From assembly GCF_016862315.1 (NCBI RefSeq), contig NZ_BOMS01000083.1, positions 1 to 64,000 of the forward strand: DNA of 64,000 bases, read 5' to 3'. Numbering within the stretch: position 1 is the first letter of the stretch; every line of letters starts with the position of its first letter. Made by a program: the position numbers and the translations under genes. The notes under the pieces are model-generated. The model was given only the letters and a program-made list of their open reading frames with translations. It was not told where the DNA came from and searched no databases. The DNA is from Actinoplanes palleronii (GTDB lineage Bacteria > Actinomycetota > Actinomycetes > Mycobacteriales > Micromonosporaceae). Positions 16,656-24,958 of this stretch are shown here, piece by piece.

Positions 16656-17341
16656 CAACCCTTTTGCGTACGACGGACGAGCCCCCGCCGGACCCCGAGG
16701 CGCAGATGCGTCACCGGCTGCGCCGGCACAACCGGGCGCTGGCCGAACTCGCCGCGACCAAGGCCGAGATGGTCAGCGCGCTGCTGCACGAGTTGCGCAC
16801 CCCGTTGACCGCGGCGCTCGGCATGCTGGAGATGCTCCCGGAGCGCACCGGCGACCCGCTGCTGGACGAGGCGCTCCCGCTGATCGCCCGCAACCTGCGC
16901 CGGATCGAGCGGACCACCGCCGAGATCGCCACCATCAGCGGCATCGAGAGCGGGACGATCCCGCTGGCCCGCACCGAGTTCGACCTGCCCGCCCTGCTCA
17001 CCGAGGTGGCCGGCGCGGCCTGTCACGCCGTCCCACCGGCCGGCCCGGTGCTCGGCGACCGGGACCGGCTGCGCCAGGTCTTCGACCGGCTGCTCAGCGC
17101 GGTACGGGCCCTCGACGGCGGCGCCGAGGCCACCGCCGAACGGGTCGAGGACCACTGGCGGGTGTCCTACCCGCTCCCCGACGAGCAGGCCAGCGACCGC
17201 TTGTTCACCTCGGCGGGCACCGGTGGCAACGCGATGGCGCTGATGCTGGCCCGGGCAGTGATCGGCCGGCACGGCGGCAGCGTGGGCGTGCACAGTGCGG
17301 GCGGTACGGCGTACCTCCGAGTGGTCCTGCCCGTGGCTTGA
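16652..17341 (+). CDS. Soluble HisKA protein with degenerate ATPase domain
   Basis: A 229-residue protein with a clear HisKA dimerisation helix and phospho-acceptor H46 (ALLHELRTPLT). The following domain keeps the fold of a HATPase (LGDRDRLRQVFDRLLSAV in place of the N-box), but the catalytic Asn, the G1 DxGxG and the G2 GxGxG are missing; the end reads GNAMALMLARAVIGRHGGSV. There is no membrane segment. It may be a phosphotransfer or scaffold protein rather than a kinase. It is coupled to the lipoprotein gene. The free receiver at 17658-18032 is a possible partner. Confidence 0.7.
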   Translation: MTTLLRTTDEPPPDPEAQMRHRLRRHNRALAELAATKAEMVSALLHELRTPLTAALGMLEMLPERTGDPLLDEALPLIARNLRRIERTTAEIATISGIESGTIPLARTEFDLPALLTEVAGAACHAVPPAGPVLGDRDRLRQVFDRLLSAVRALDGGAEATAERVEDHWRVSYPLPDEQASDRLFTSAGTGGNAMALMLARAVIGRHGGSVGVHSAGGTAYLRVVLPVA

Positions 17342-17657
17342 CCGTGGCTTGACCGTGGCTTGACCCTTGTGGTCGATGCCTGGCCGGGCGCGGTCGCCGG
17401 GGCACGAGTGGGCACGGGCCGGTCGTTGCAGGGGCGGTGCGGGTCCGCGATGCCCGTTCGCGGACGTCTGCCGCCCCCAGGTGGGCGCCAGACGTCCGCA
17501 GTTCCCGATCGCGTCCTGCCACCGCCCCCGAACCCCACCGAACGCGGCCCCCCGCCGCCCCCTCAGCACCGATCGCGGACTCTCACCGGCGGTGAGCCTG
17601 CCTCCACTGGCCGGCAGGGCCGGCAGGGCCGGCAGGGCCGGTCGTGCCGGGTCTTCG
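17342..17657. repeat. Gene-free interval with two short tandem repeats
   Basis: No gene is seen. The 11-mer CGTGGCTTGAC is repeated three times at 17332-17364, the first copy containing the stop codon of the degenerate kinase. The 9-mer CCGGCAGGG is repeated three times at 17611-17637. The rest is GC-rich with no convincing promoter or terminator. Confidence 0.6.
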
Positions 17658-18032
17658 TCAGGCGAGGCCCGGCGCGGTCAGCGCTTCCACCCGGGTCAGC
17701 AGGTCCTGCGCGGTGAACGGCTTCACCAGGTAGTCATCGGCCCCGGCGTCGAACCCGGACGCCACGTCGAGCCACTGCCCGCGCCCGGTGAGCAGGATGA
17801 TCGGAATGTCCGCGGTCTCCGCGTCGTCCCGCAGCGCCCGGCACACCTCGAGCCCGGTCATCCCCGGCATCGTCACGTCGAGCACCGCGATGTCCGGCAC
17901 GTGCTCGTGCGCGGCCCGCAACCCGTCCCGCCCGGTCAGCCGGGTCGACACCTCGAGCCCGCCGGACCGCAACACCGTCTCCACGATCTCCAGCACGGTC
18001 GGATCGTCATCCACCACCAGAACGGAAGTCAC
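17658..18032 (-). CDS. Stand-alone response regulator receiver
   Basis: A 124-residue single receiver domain with acidic pair D8-D9, phospho-acceptor D52 (VLDVTMPGM), conserved Thr (ILLTGRG) and Lys (LVKPF). There is no output domain, so it works as a CheY/Spo0F-like phosphorelay carrier or binds a partner. A GTG start is used. It is divergent from the hybrid kinase at 18068, 35 bases away, making that kinase a likely donor or acceptor. Confidence 0.88.
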   Translation of the reverse strand: MTSVLVVDDDPTVLEIVETVLRSGGLEVSTRLTGRDGLRAAHEHVPDIAVLDVTMPGMTGLEVCRALRDDAETADIPIILLTGRGQWLDVASGFDAGADDYLVKPFTAQDLLTRVEALTAPGLA

Positions 18033-18067
18033 GGCAGCCCCCTCGCTTGCTACCTAGAGTAATCGCC

Positions 18068-20707
18068 ATGGCGGAGAACGGTGACCGGATCGCGGACCGG
18101 CGGCTCACCTGGTGGACCGTGGGGCGGATGCTGTCGGCCGGGTTCCTGCTCGCGCTGGTGGCCCTCGCCGTCGTCGGGACCAGCGCCTACGTCCGGATCG
18201 GGATCCTGGTCGACGGCCGGACCCCGCTGCGCCACTCGCACGACCTGCTCGGTTGGCTCGGCGGGGCTCGTGACGCGATCAAGGGCCTGGACCAGGTGAC
18301 CCAGAACTATCAGCATCCCGCCGACCCGGGCTGGGTCGTGGCGGTCCACCAGAACGTCACGCTGGTGGAAGCCCGGCTCGACAAGTTGCGGACGCAGTCC
18401 GCCGGGGACCCGGACTACCAGCAGTACCTGGCACGGCTGGAGCCCATGGTCGACGAACCCGTCACGGCGATCGCGCGGGCGGTGGCCGTCGGCGCCGCCA
18501 CGGCTCCCGGCAGTGACATGGCGCCGGCGAAGACCCTGGTCGAGGAGATGTGGGAGCACGAGAACCACCGGCTGAACGACTGGATCGACGCGAACCGCGA
18601 TCGCGCCGAGGGCACCCGGCGGCTGATCCTGTGGGTCTCGCTGGGCACCGCCGCGCTGGTGGCGCTCGGCGCCCGCCTGCTCACCCTGCGGATCACCGAA
18701 CCGGCCCGGCAGGTGACCGCGGCCGCGCAGCGCGTCCTGGAGGGTGATCTCAGCCGGCGGGCCGAGGTGACCGGGCCGCAGGAGCTGGCCGTGATGGCGC
18801 AGGCGGTGAACGCGTCGATGACGGCGGTCCTCACGGCCCACGACGAGGCGGTGGCCGCGACCGCCGCCAAGTCGGCGTTCCTGGCCACCATGAGTCACGA
18901 GATCCGTACACCGATGAACGCCGTGATCGGGATGACCGGCCTGCTGCTCGACACCGAGCTGGACACCGGCCAGCGGGAGCTGGTCGAGACCGTGCACACC
19001 AGCGGCGGCGCCCTGCTGGTGATCATCAACGACGTGCTGGACTTCTCCCGGATCGAGGCCGGCGAGCTCAGCCTGGACGAGCGGCCGTTCGCACTGCGGT
19101 CCTGCGTGCAGCAGGCGGTGAGCCTGGTCGCGCTGACCGCGGACGCCAAGGGCCTGCACCTGTCCAGCCACCTGACCGAGGACTGCCCGGAGGCGCTCGC
19201 CGGCGACAGCGGCCGGATCCGCCAGATCCTGGTGAACCTGCTGGGTAACGCGGTCAAGTTCACCGCACACGGCGCGGTCACCGTGCACGTCTCCTGCAAA
19301 CCCGCCACGAACCGGACCGCGCCCGGCCCGAGCCAGACCGGGCCCGGCCCGAACCGGACCGCGCCCGGCCCGAGCCAGACCGGGCCCGGCCCGAACCAGA
19401 CCGGGCCCGGCCCGAACCAGACCGGGCCCGGCGCGAACCGGACCGCGCCCGCCGCGGACCGGACCGCGCCCGGGGACGGCGAGCGGATGACGGTGCGGAT
19501 CGCGGTGCGGGACACCGGCATCGGCATCGCGGAGGACCGGCTGCATCGGCTGTTCCGGCCGTTCAGTCAGGTCGACGCGTCGATCACGCGCACCTACGAG
19601 GGCACCGGCCTGGGCCTGGCGATCAGCCAGCGGCTGGCCGAGGCGATGGACGGCGGCATCACCGTCGACAGCCGGCCCGGTCAGGGTTCGACGTTCACCG
19701 TGACGTTGCGGCTGCGCCCGGCCACCCTGCCGGCCGCCGCGCCGGTCCCGGTCGGCGCGCCCGCCGCCCGGCCGCTGCGGGTGCTGGTCGCCGAGGACAA
19801 CCCGGTCAACCAGCGGGTCGCGGAGCTGCTGCTGGAACGCCGCGGCCACCGGGTCGAGATCGTCGCGGACGGCGCGGCCGCGGTGGCCGCGGTCCACGCC
19901 CGCCGGTACGACCTGGTCCTGATGGACGTGCAGATGCCGATCCTGGACGGCCTGGCCGCCACCGAACGCATCCGCGCCGATCCCCCGCCGCACGGCGCGC
20001 CGCGGATCGTCGCGCTGACCGCGAACGCCCTGGTCGACGACAAGGCCGCCAGCCTGCGCGCCGGCATGGACGACTTCCTCGCCAAGCCGATCCAGGACCG
20101 CGAACTCGACACCATCCTCACCGACGCCGCAGCCGCCGCGGGCACCGCCACCGACGACAACGCCAAGCCCACCCCGATCCGCCCCGCCGAAGCCGCCCGC
20201 GCAGGTCTCGCCGCCGACGCCGCCCGCGCCGGACTCACCGCCGAGACCACCCGCGCCGGACTCACCGCCGATGCCGCGCGGGCCGCTGCCGCCGCCGGAG
20301 CCGCCGCCACCAGCGCCGCCCTGATCCGCGCGACCGCCACCGGCCGCACCGAGTCGGAGAGCATCCGCGCCTGTGTCGACGACCTCGCCGGTGCCTCCGG
20401 CGACCGTGCGCGCCTCGCCCAGATCCTGCACAACTTCGCCGACCGGCTCCCCGGCACCCTGGACCGGATGGAACGCGCCGCCGCCACCGGCGACACCCGC
20501 AACCTGGCCCGCCTCGCGCACGGCCTGAAGGGTTCCTCGGCCACCCTGGGCGCCACCCGGTTCGCCGCCCTCTGCGGCACCCTCGAGGACCGCGCCCACC
20601 AGCACCCGGCGCACTCCATCGACCTGCTGCGCGACCTGCACACCGAAGCCCACGACCTGGCCACCACGATGGAGTCCCTCTCCACCGAACTCACCCACGC
20701 CACCTGA
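18068..20707 (+). CDS. Hybrid sensor histidine kinase with receiver and HPt domains
   Basis: An 879-residue phosphorelay protein. TM1 about 20-44, extracytoplasmic CHASE3-like helical sensor about 45-190, TM2 about 195-218, HAMP about 220-270, HisKA with H277 ([10 protein letters not shown]), HATPase about 380-545, receiver with D620 (LMDVQMP), and C-terminal HPt with H818 ([13 protein letters not shown]). Two odd insertions stand out: eight 7-residue Pro/Gly-rich repeats within the ATPase domain, and Ala-rich 10-residue repeats ([10 protein letters not shown]-type) between receiver and HPt. ATG at 18068 is chosen because TAGAGT lies seven bases upstream with no Shine-Dalgarno, as in other probable leaderless genes here. 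Divergent from the single receiver. Confidence 0.88.
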   Translation: MAENGDRIADRRLTWWTVGRMLSAGFLLALVALAVVGTSAYVRIGILVDGRTPLRHSHDLLGWLGGARDAIKGLDQVTQNYQHPADPGWVVAVHQNVTLVEARLDKLRTQSAGDPDYQQYLARLEPMVDEPVTAIARAVAVGAATAPGSDMAPAKTLVEEMWEHENHRLNDWIDANRDRAEGTRRLILWVSLGTAALVALGARLLTLRITEPARQVTAAAQRVLEGDLSRRAEVTGPQELAVMAQAVNASMTAVLTAHDEAVAATAAKSAFLATMSHEIRTPMNAVIGMTGLLLDTELDTGQRELVETVHTSGGALLVIINDVLDFSRIEAGELSLDERPFALRSCVQQAVSLVALTADAKGLHLSSHLTEDCPEALAGDSGRIRQILVNLLGNAVKFTAHGAVTVHVSCKPATNRTAPGPSQTGPGPNRTAPGPSQTGPGPNQTGPGPNQTGPGANRTAPAADRTAPGDGERMTVRIAVRDTGIGIAEDRLHRLFRPFSQVDASITRTYEGTGLGLAISQRLAEAMDGGITVDSRPGQGSTFTVTLRLRPATLPAAAPVPVGAPAARPLRVLVAEDNPVNQRVAELLLERRGHRVEIVADGAAAVAAVHARRYDLVLMDVQMPILDGLAATERIRADPPPHGAPRIVALTANALVDDKAASLRAGMDDFLAKPIQDRELDTILTDAAAAAGTATDDNAKPTPIRPAEAARAGLAADAARAGLTAETTRAGLTADAARAAAAAGAAATSAALIRATATGRTESESIRACVDDLAGASGDRARLAQILHNFADRLPGTLDRMERAAATGDTRNLARLAHGLKGSSATLGATRFAALCGTLEDRAHQHPAHSIDLLRDLHTEAHDLATTMESLSTELTHAT
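19313..19480 (+). repeat. 21-bp minisatellite, 8 units, inside kinase ATPase domain
   Basis: Eight consecutive 21-bp units encode the heptads [49 protein letters not shown] and RTAPGDG. They lie between the N-box strand (VTVHVSC) and the next strand ([11 protein letters not shown]) of the HATPase fold. Unit length is exactly in frame, so copy-number changes would not disrupt the reading frame. Confidence 0.9.
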
Positions 20708-20720
20708 CCCCAGCCGGCTC

Positions 20721-20755
20721 CCAGGGGTGTGCCGAGCAGCGCGAGACACCCCTGG
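20721..20755. terminator. Bidirectional hairpin between convergent genes
   Basis: CCAGGGGTGT (20721-20730) and ACACCCCTGG (20746-20755) form a perfect 10-bp stem with a 15-nt loop, midway between the convergent stops of the hybrid kinase and lutC. No T-tract follows, which is usual for high-GC actinobacteria. Confidence 0.6.
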
Positions 20756-20772
20756 CGGCCGGCCGGGGACCG

Positions 20773-21363
20773 CTAGCTGTCCAGGAGCAGGACGTGGAGG
20801 TGGCGGGGACCGTGGACGCCCTCCACCCGGTTCAACTCGATGTCGCTGGTGGCCGACGGACCGCTGATCCAGGTCAGCGGCCGTGTCGGGTCGAGGCGCG
20901 CGACCGCCTCCGGCACCGACGCCACCACCTGCGCGGCCCGCAGCACCACGAAGTGCACGTCCGGCAGCAGGCTGATGATCCGCCGCCCCTGGTCCGGCGA
21001 GGCGTCCAGCACGATGGTCCCGGTCTCCGCGACGGCCACGGCCGCGCCGGTCAGGACCGCTGCGGCGCCGGCGATCCGGTCCGGCGTCAGGTTGTCGTCG
21101 ACCAGGGCACCCTGCGGGCGCCACGACAAAGGCAACCCTTCCGGTACGACCACAGCACCGCCCACCAGCCCGCCCACCGTCGCCGCGATCGCGTCCTCAC
21201 CGATCCGGTGCACCTCGGCCTTGTAGTCGACCAGACGGTCCACCAGCACCTCGAGGTCGGCGGCCGGGAACGAACGCCGATAGTCGCGCGGCACCTCGAC
21301 CGGCCCCGGCGCGTCCCGCAGCGCCGCCCGCACCCGCCCCAGGATCAGGTCCTTGGAGTTCAC
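20773..21363 (-). CDS. lutC: LutC-type LUD domain protein, lactate utilisation
   Basis: A 196-residue LUD-domain protein (LutC/YkgG). Characteristic stretches are AVAETGTIVLDASPDQGRR, VHFVVLRAAQVVASVPEAV and the terminal SATSDIELNRVEGVHGP, where S-D-I-E is the family fingerprint. It is one subunit of the LutABC iron-sulfur L-lactate oxidase. It is the last gene of the rha-lut operon, 60 bases after lutB, and is followed by the hairpin at 20721-20755. The GTG start at 21361-21363 follows GGAG-like sequence. Confidence 0.88.
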   Translation of the reverse strand: MNSKDLILGRVRAALRDAPGPVEVPRDYRRSFPAADLEVLVDRLVDYKAEVHRIGEDAIAATVGGLVGGAVVVPEGLPLSWRPQGALVDDNLTPDRIAGAAAVLTGAAVAVAETGTIVLDASPDQGRRIISLLPDVHFVVLRAAQVVASVPEAVARLDPTRPLTWISGPSATSDIELNRVEGVHGPRHLHVLLLDS

Positions 21364-21423
21364 CGCTCACCCCGCCCCTCCGAGGAGTTCACCGCGCTGT
21401 CCTCCGGCCCCGGACGACCGGCG

Positions 21424-22851
21424 TCATCGCGACGCCCACCAGTCGCGGAAGGTCTGCTGCGGGACTTCCGGCAGGTCCCGTGACGCGGTCCACCCGGAGA
21501 ACGGCGGTGGCAGGCCACGACCGCGACGCCCGGCGATCCGGGCGAGTTTCGCGGCCCGCTGCGCACGGGCGTACAGCTTGGGGTGGTCCATGGTGTAGGC
21601 CGCGGCTCGCATCGCTGCCCGCTCGGCGGCCGGGTGCGACACCTTGTTGCGCAGGTGCACCAGCATCGACGGGATGTCGATCTTCACGGGGCAGGCGTCG
21701 AAGCAGGCGCCGCAGAGCGACGACGCGTAGGGCAGCGACGCGTTGTCGGCCACCCCGGTGAGCTGCGGCGACAGCACCGCGCCGATCGGTCCCGGATAGA
21801 CCGACCCGTACGCGTGCCCGCCGGTGCGCTCGTAGACCGGGCACACGTTGAGGCAGGCCGAGCAGCGGATGCAGTGCAGCGCCGCCCGCCCGGCCGGGTC
21901 GGCCAGCACCGCGCTGCGCCCGTTGTCGAGCAGCACCAGGTGGAAGTTCTGCGGCCCGTCGCCGGGTGTCACCCCGGTCCACATGGTCGTGTACGGGTTC
22001 ATCCGCTCCCCGGTCGACGCCCGCGGCAGCAGCTGCAGGAACACCTCGAGGTCCGGCCAGCTCGGCACGACCTTCTCGATGCCCATCACGGTGATCAGGG
22101 TGTCCGGCAGGGTCAGGCACATCCGCCCGTTGCCCTCCGACTCGACGACGGCGAGCGTGCCGGTCTCCGCGATGCCGAAGTTCGCCCCGCTCACCGCGAC
22201 CGTGGTGGACAGGAACGTCTCGCGCAGGTATTTCCGCGCGGCGGCGGCCAGCACCGGCGGGTCGTCGGTCAGGTCCGGGTCGACCCCGGGCATCGACTTG
22301 AGGAAGATCTCCCGGATCTCGGCCCGGTTCCGGTGGATCGCCGGCACCAGGATGTGGCTGGGCTTGTCATTGCCCAGTTGTACGATGAGCTCGGCGAGGT
22401 CGGTCTCGATCGGCTGGATCCCACCGGCTTCCAGCGCCTCGTTGAGCCCGATCTCCTGGGTGGCCATCGACTTGACCTTGATGACCCGCTCGGAGCCGGT
22501 CCGGCGGATCAGATCGAGGACGATCGCGTTGGCCTCGTTCGCGTCGGCGGCCCAGTGCACGACGCCTCCGGCCGCGGTCACCCGGGCTTCCAGCTGCTCC
22601 AGAAGTGAATCCAGATTCGCCATCACGAACGCCTTCAGCGCCGACCCGGCGGACCGCAGCTCCTGCCAGTCGGGCAGCTCCGCGATCACCCGGCCGGACT
22701 TGCCGCGGATCGTGGTGGTCGCGTGCCGCAGGTTGCGCCGCAGCTGGTCGTCGGCGAGCGCGTGGTGCGCGGCCGCCGGAAACGTCTCGTCACCGCGCAG
22801 GTTGCCCACACCGCGCGGCGCGGTCGCCGGCATCCCGAGAAAAGTCGTCAT
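21424..22851 (-). CDS. lutB: LutB-type iron-sulfur lactate oxidation subunit
   Basis: A 475-residue protein: N-terminal LUD domain (about 60-300, with GIAETGTLAVVESEGNGRM), then two 4Fe-4S clusters, CIRCSACLNVCPVYE (about 310-324) and CGACFDACPVKID (about 360-372), and a DUF3390-like basic C-terminus ending PFSGWTASRDLPEVPQQTF. This is the largest subunit of the LutABC complex that oxidises L-lactate to pyruvate. The ATG at 22849-22851 overlaps the lutA stop (ATGA). Its position behind rhaEW explains the lactate source. Confidence 0.92.
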   Translation of the reverse strand: MTTFLGMPATAPRGVGNLRGDETFPAAAHHALADDQLRRNLRHATTTIRGKSGRVIAELPDWQELRSAGSALKAFVMANLDSLLEQLEARVTAAGGVVHWAADANEANAIVLDLIRRTGSERVIKVKSMATQEIGLNEALEAGGIQPIETDLAELIVQLGNDKPSHILVPAIHRNRAEIREIFLKSMPGVDPDLTDDPPVLAAAARKYLRETFLSTTVAVSGANFGIAETGTLAVVESEGNGRMCLTLPDTLITVMGIEKVVPSWPDLEVFLQLLPRASTGERMNPYTTMWTGVTPGDGPQNFHLVLLDNGRSAVLADPAGRAALHCIRCSACLNVCPVYERTGGHAYGSVYPGPIGAVLSPQLTGVADNASLPYASSLCGACFDACPVKIDIPSMLVHLRNKVSHPAAERAAMRAAAYTMDHPKLYARAQRAAKLARIAGRRGRGLPPPFSGWTASRDLPEVPQQTFRDWWASR

Positions 22852-23582
22852 GAGGTCGCCGCCAGGATCTCGGCCAGGTGCACGGTGGTCACGCCGGCGT
22901 CCTTTCGTTGCAGGCCGCCACCGATGTGCATCAGGCAGGACGCGTCGCCGGCCGTGCACACCTCGGCGCCGGTGGACACGATGTTCGTCATCTTGTCGGC
23001 GAGCATGGCCGACGACGTCTCGGCGTTCTTCAGCGCGAACGTGCCGCCGAACCCGCAGCACTGCTCGGCCAGCGGCAGCTCCACCAGGGTCAGCCCGCGG
23101 ACCTGCCGCAGCAGCCGCAGCGGTTTGTCACCGACCCGGGTCATCCGCAGGCTGTGGCAGGTCGGGTGATAGGTCACCGTGTGCGGGTAGTACGCGCCGA
23201 CGTCCTCCACCTCGAGCACGTCGACGAGCAGCTCGGACAGCTCGTAGGTGCGTGACCCGACGTCGTGCGCCCGCGCCGCCAGCCCGGCTTCGCCGAGGTT
23301 CGCCGCCACCGTCGCGTGCTGGTGCCGGATCGACCCCACACAGGACCCGGACGGCGCGACGATCACGTCGAACGGGTCGAAGACCGACACATACCGTTTC
23401 ACCAGGGGCAGCGCGTCCCGCTGGTATCCGGTGTTGATGTGCATCTGCCCGCAGCAGGTCTGTTCGAAGGGGAACACCACCTCGTGGCCGAGCCGCTCCA
23501 GCAACCGGACGGTGGCCTTGGCCGCCTCCGGGTACAGGGTGTCGGCGAGGCAGGTCGCGAACAACGCGATCCGCACGGTCAC
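22848..23582 (-). CDS. lutA: LutA-type CCG-domain lactate oxidation subunit
   Basis: A 244-residue protein with two cysteine-rich CCG domains (first pair FEQTCCGQMHINTGY, second EQCCGFGGTFALKN) and the additional cysteines ATCLAD, GSCVGS and HPTCHSLRM. These bind non-canonical iron-sulfur clusters in LutA, GlpC and HdrB families; length and motifs fit LutA. The GTG start overlaps the rhaB stop (23579-23582) and the end overlaps lutB, tying lactate oxidation to rhamnose breakdown. Confidence 0.92.
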   Translation of the reverse strand: MTVRIALFATCLADTLYPEAAKATVRLLERLGHEVVFPFEQTCCGQMHINTGYQRDALPLVKRYVSVFDPFDVIVAPSGSCVGSIRHQHATVAANLGEAGLAARAHDVGSRTYELSELLVDVLEVEDVGAYYPHTVTYHPTCHSLRMTRVGDKPLRLLRQVRGLTLVELPLAEQCCGFGGTFALKNAETSSAMLADKMTNIVSTGAEVCTAGDASCLMHIGGGLQRKDAGVTTVHLAEILAATS

Positions 23583-24958
23583 CTCCCCACTCGCGCGGCG
23601 GCGGCCCGCCAGGGGGCGTCGTCACCGCACGGCTCGTAGCGCACGATCTGCTGAGTCTGCCGTACCAGCGCGCGCAGCGCATCGAGGGAGTCCGGGACGA
23701 TTCCCGCGGCGCGCGCCTGCACCAGCAGATTACCGAGCGCGGTGGCCTCGACCGGCCCGGCGAGCACCGGCAGTCCGGTGGCGTCCGCGGTCAGCCGGCA
23801 GAGCAGCTCGTTGCGGGCGCCGCCGCCGACCAGGTGCACGACCTCCGGCGTGACGTAGGCGAGTTCACCGGCCCGGCGGACCGCGCGCCGGTGGGCGAGC
23901 GCCAGGCTGTCCAGGATGCAGCGGGTCACCACGCCCGGTGTGGCGTCGCGAGGCAGCCCGGCGGCGTTCCGCAATCGGCCGGCCATGTCGCCGGGCGGCA
24001 GGAACAGCGGATCGTCCAGGTCGACCACGTACTCCAGCGGTGCGGCACGCTCGGCGTCGGCGAGCAGGACGGTGATGTCCGCGGCGCCCCATTCGCGCAT
24101 GCACTCCTGCAGCGGCCACAGCCCCATCACGTTGCGCAGGTAGCGGATCGTGCCGTCGACGCCACCCTCGTTGGTGAAGTCCGCTTCGCGGGACGCGTCG
24201 TTCAGCACCGGATGGGCCAGTTCCAGGCCGACGAGCGACCAGGTGCCACTCGACACGTACGCGAAATCCCGGCCGGCGGCCGGCACCGCGACCACCGCGG
24301 ACGCCGTGTCGTGCGAGCCGACCGCGACCACCGGCGTCCCCTGCCAGTGCCCGATCACGTCGCCGGGGCGGCGGATCGGCGGGAACAGCTCCGCGCGCAG
24401 GCCCAGGTCCGCGATCAACGGCCAGGACCAGTCTTTGGTACGGACGTCGAGCAGCCCGGTCGTCGACGCGTTGGTGTACTCCGCCCCGATCTCACCGGTG
24501 AGCCAGTACGCCAGCAGGTCCGGGATCATCAGCATCGTGCGCGCGGCCGCGTACTGCGGGGTGTCGCGTGCCGCCAGCAGCTGGTAGACGGTGTTGAACG
24601 GCAGCCGCTGCAGCCCGGAGATGGTGTACAGGTCGCTGACCCGCTCGGCGATCCCGTCGGTGCGCGCGTCCCGGTAGTGCACCGGGTTGCCGAGCAGCGC
24701 GCCGGACGAGTCCAGCAGCCCGTAGTCGACCGCCCACGAGTCGATGCCGATGCCGTCCACCGGGCCGGCCTGGTGCAGCCCGTCGAGCACACCCCGGTAG
24801 AGGCTGAGGATGTCCCAGTGCAGGGTGCCCCCGGCGGACACCGGCTCGTTGGCGAACCGGTGCACGACGTCGAGGGCGAGGGCACCGTCGGCGAACGTGC
24901 CGACCACGACGCGCCCGCTGGACGCGCCGAGGTCGACCGCGGCGAACCGGTGGCTCAT
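23579..24958 (-). CDS. rhaB: Rhamnulokinase
   Basis: A 459-residue FGGY sugar kinase. It opens with FAAVDLGASSGRV (phosphate-binding DLGASSGR typical of RhaB), has the catalytic-base region GIGIDSWAVDYGLLD, an adenosine loop VVAVGSHDTASAV with SSGTWSL, and a C-terminal HLVGGGARNELLCRLTADAT. It phosphorylates L-rhamnulose to rhamnulose 1-phosphate in the cytoplasm. The ATG at 24956-24958 overlaps the rhaEW stop; an in-frame extension to 25159 lies inside rhaEW and is rejected. Confidence 0.93.
   Translation of the reverse strand: MSHRFAAVDLGASSGRVVVGTFADGALALDVVHRFANEPVSAGGTLHWDILSLYRGVLDGLHQAGPVDGIGIDSWAVDYGLLDSSGALLGNPVHYRDARTDGIAERVSDLYTISGLQRLPFNTVYQLLAARDTPQYAAARTMLMIPDLLAYWLTGEIGAEYTNASTTGLLDVRTKDWSWPLIADLGLRAELFPPIRRPGDVIGHWQGTPVVAVGSHDTASAVVAVPAAGRDFAYVSSGTWSLVGLELAHPVLNDASREADFTNEGGVDGTIRYLRNVMGLWPLQECMREWGAADITVLLADAERAAPLEYVVDLDDPLFLPPGDMAGRLRNAAGLPRDATPGVVTRCILDSLALAHRRAVRRAGELAYVTPEVVHLVGGGARNELLCRLTADATGLPVLAGPVEATALGNLLVQARAAGIVPDSLDALRALVRQTQQIVRYEPCGDDAPWRAAAARVGR

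Noticed and set aside
18050-21124. Open reading frame of 1024 codons on the minus strand
   Set aside because: Antisense to the hybrid kinase and running into lutC. The apparent repeats (GPGLVRA-type) are just the reverse strand of the kinase minisatellite.
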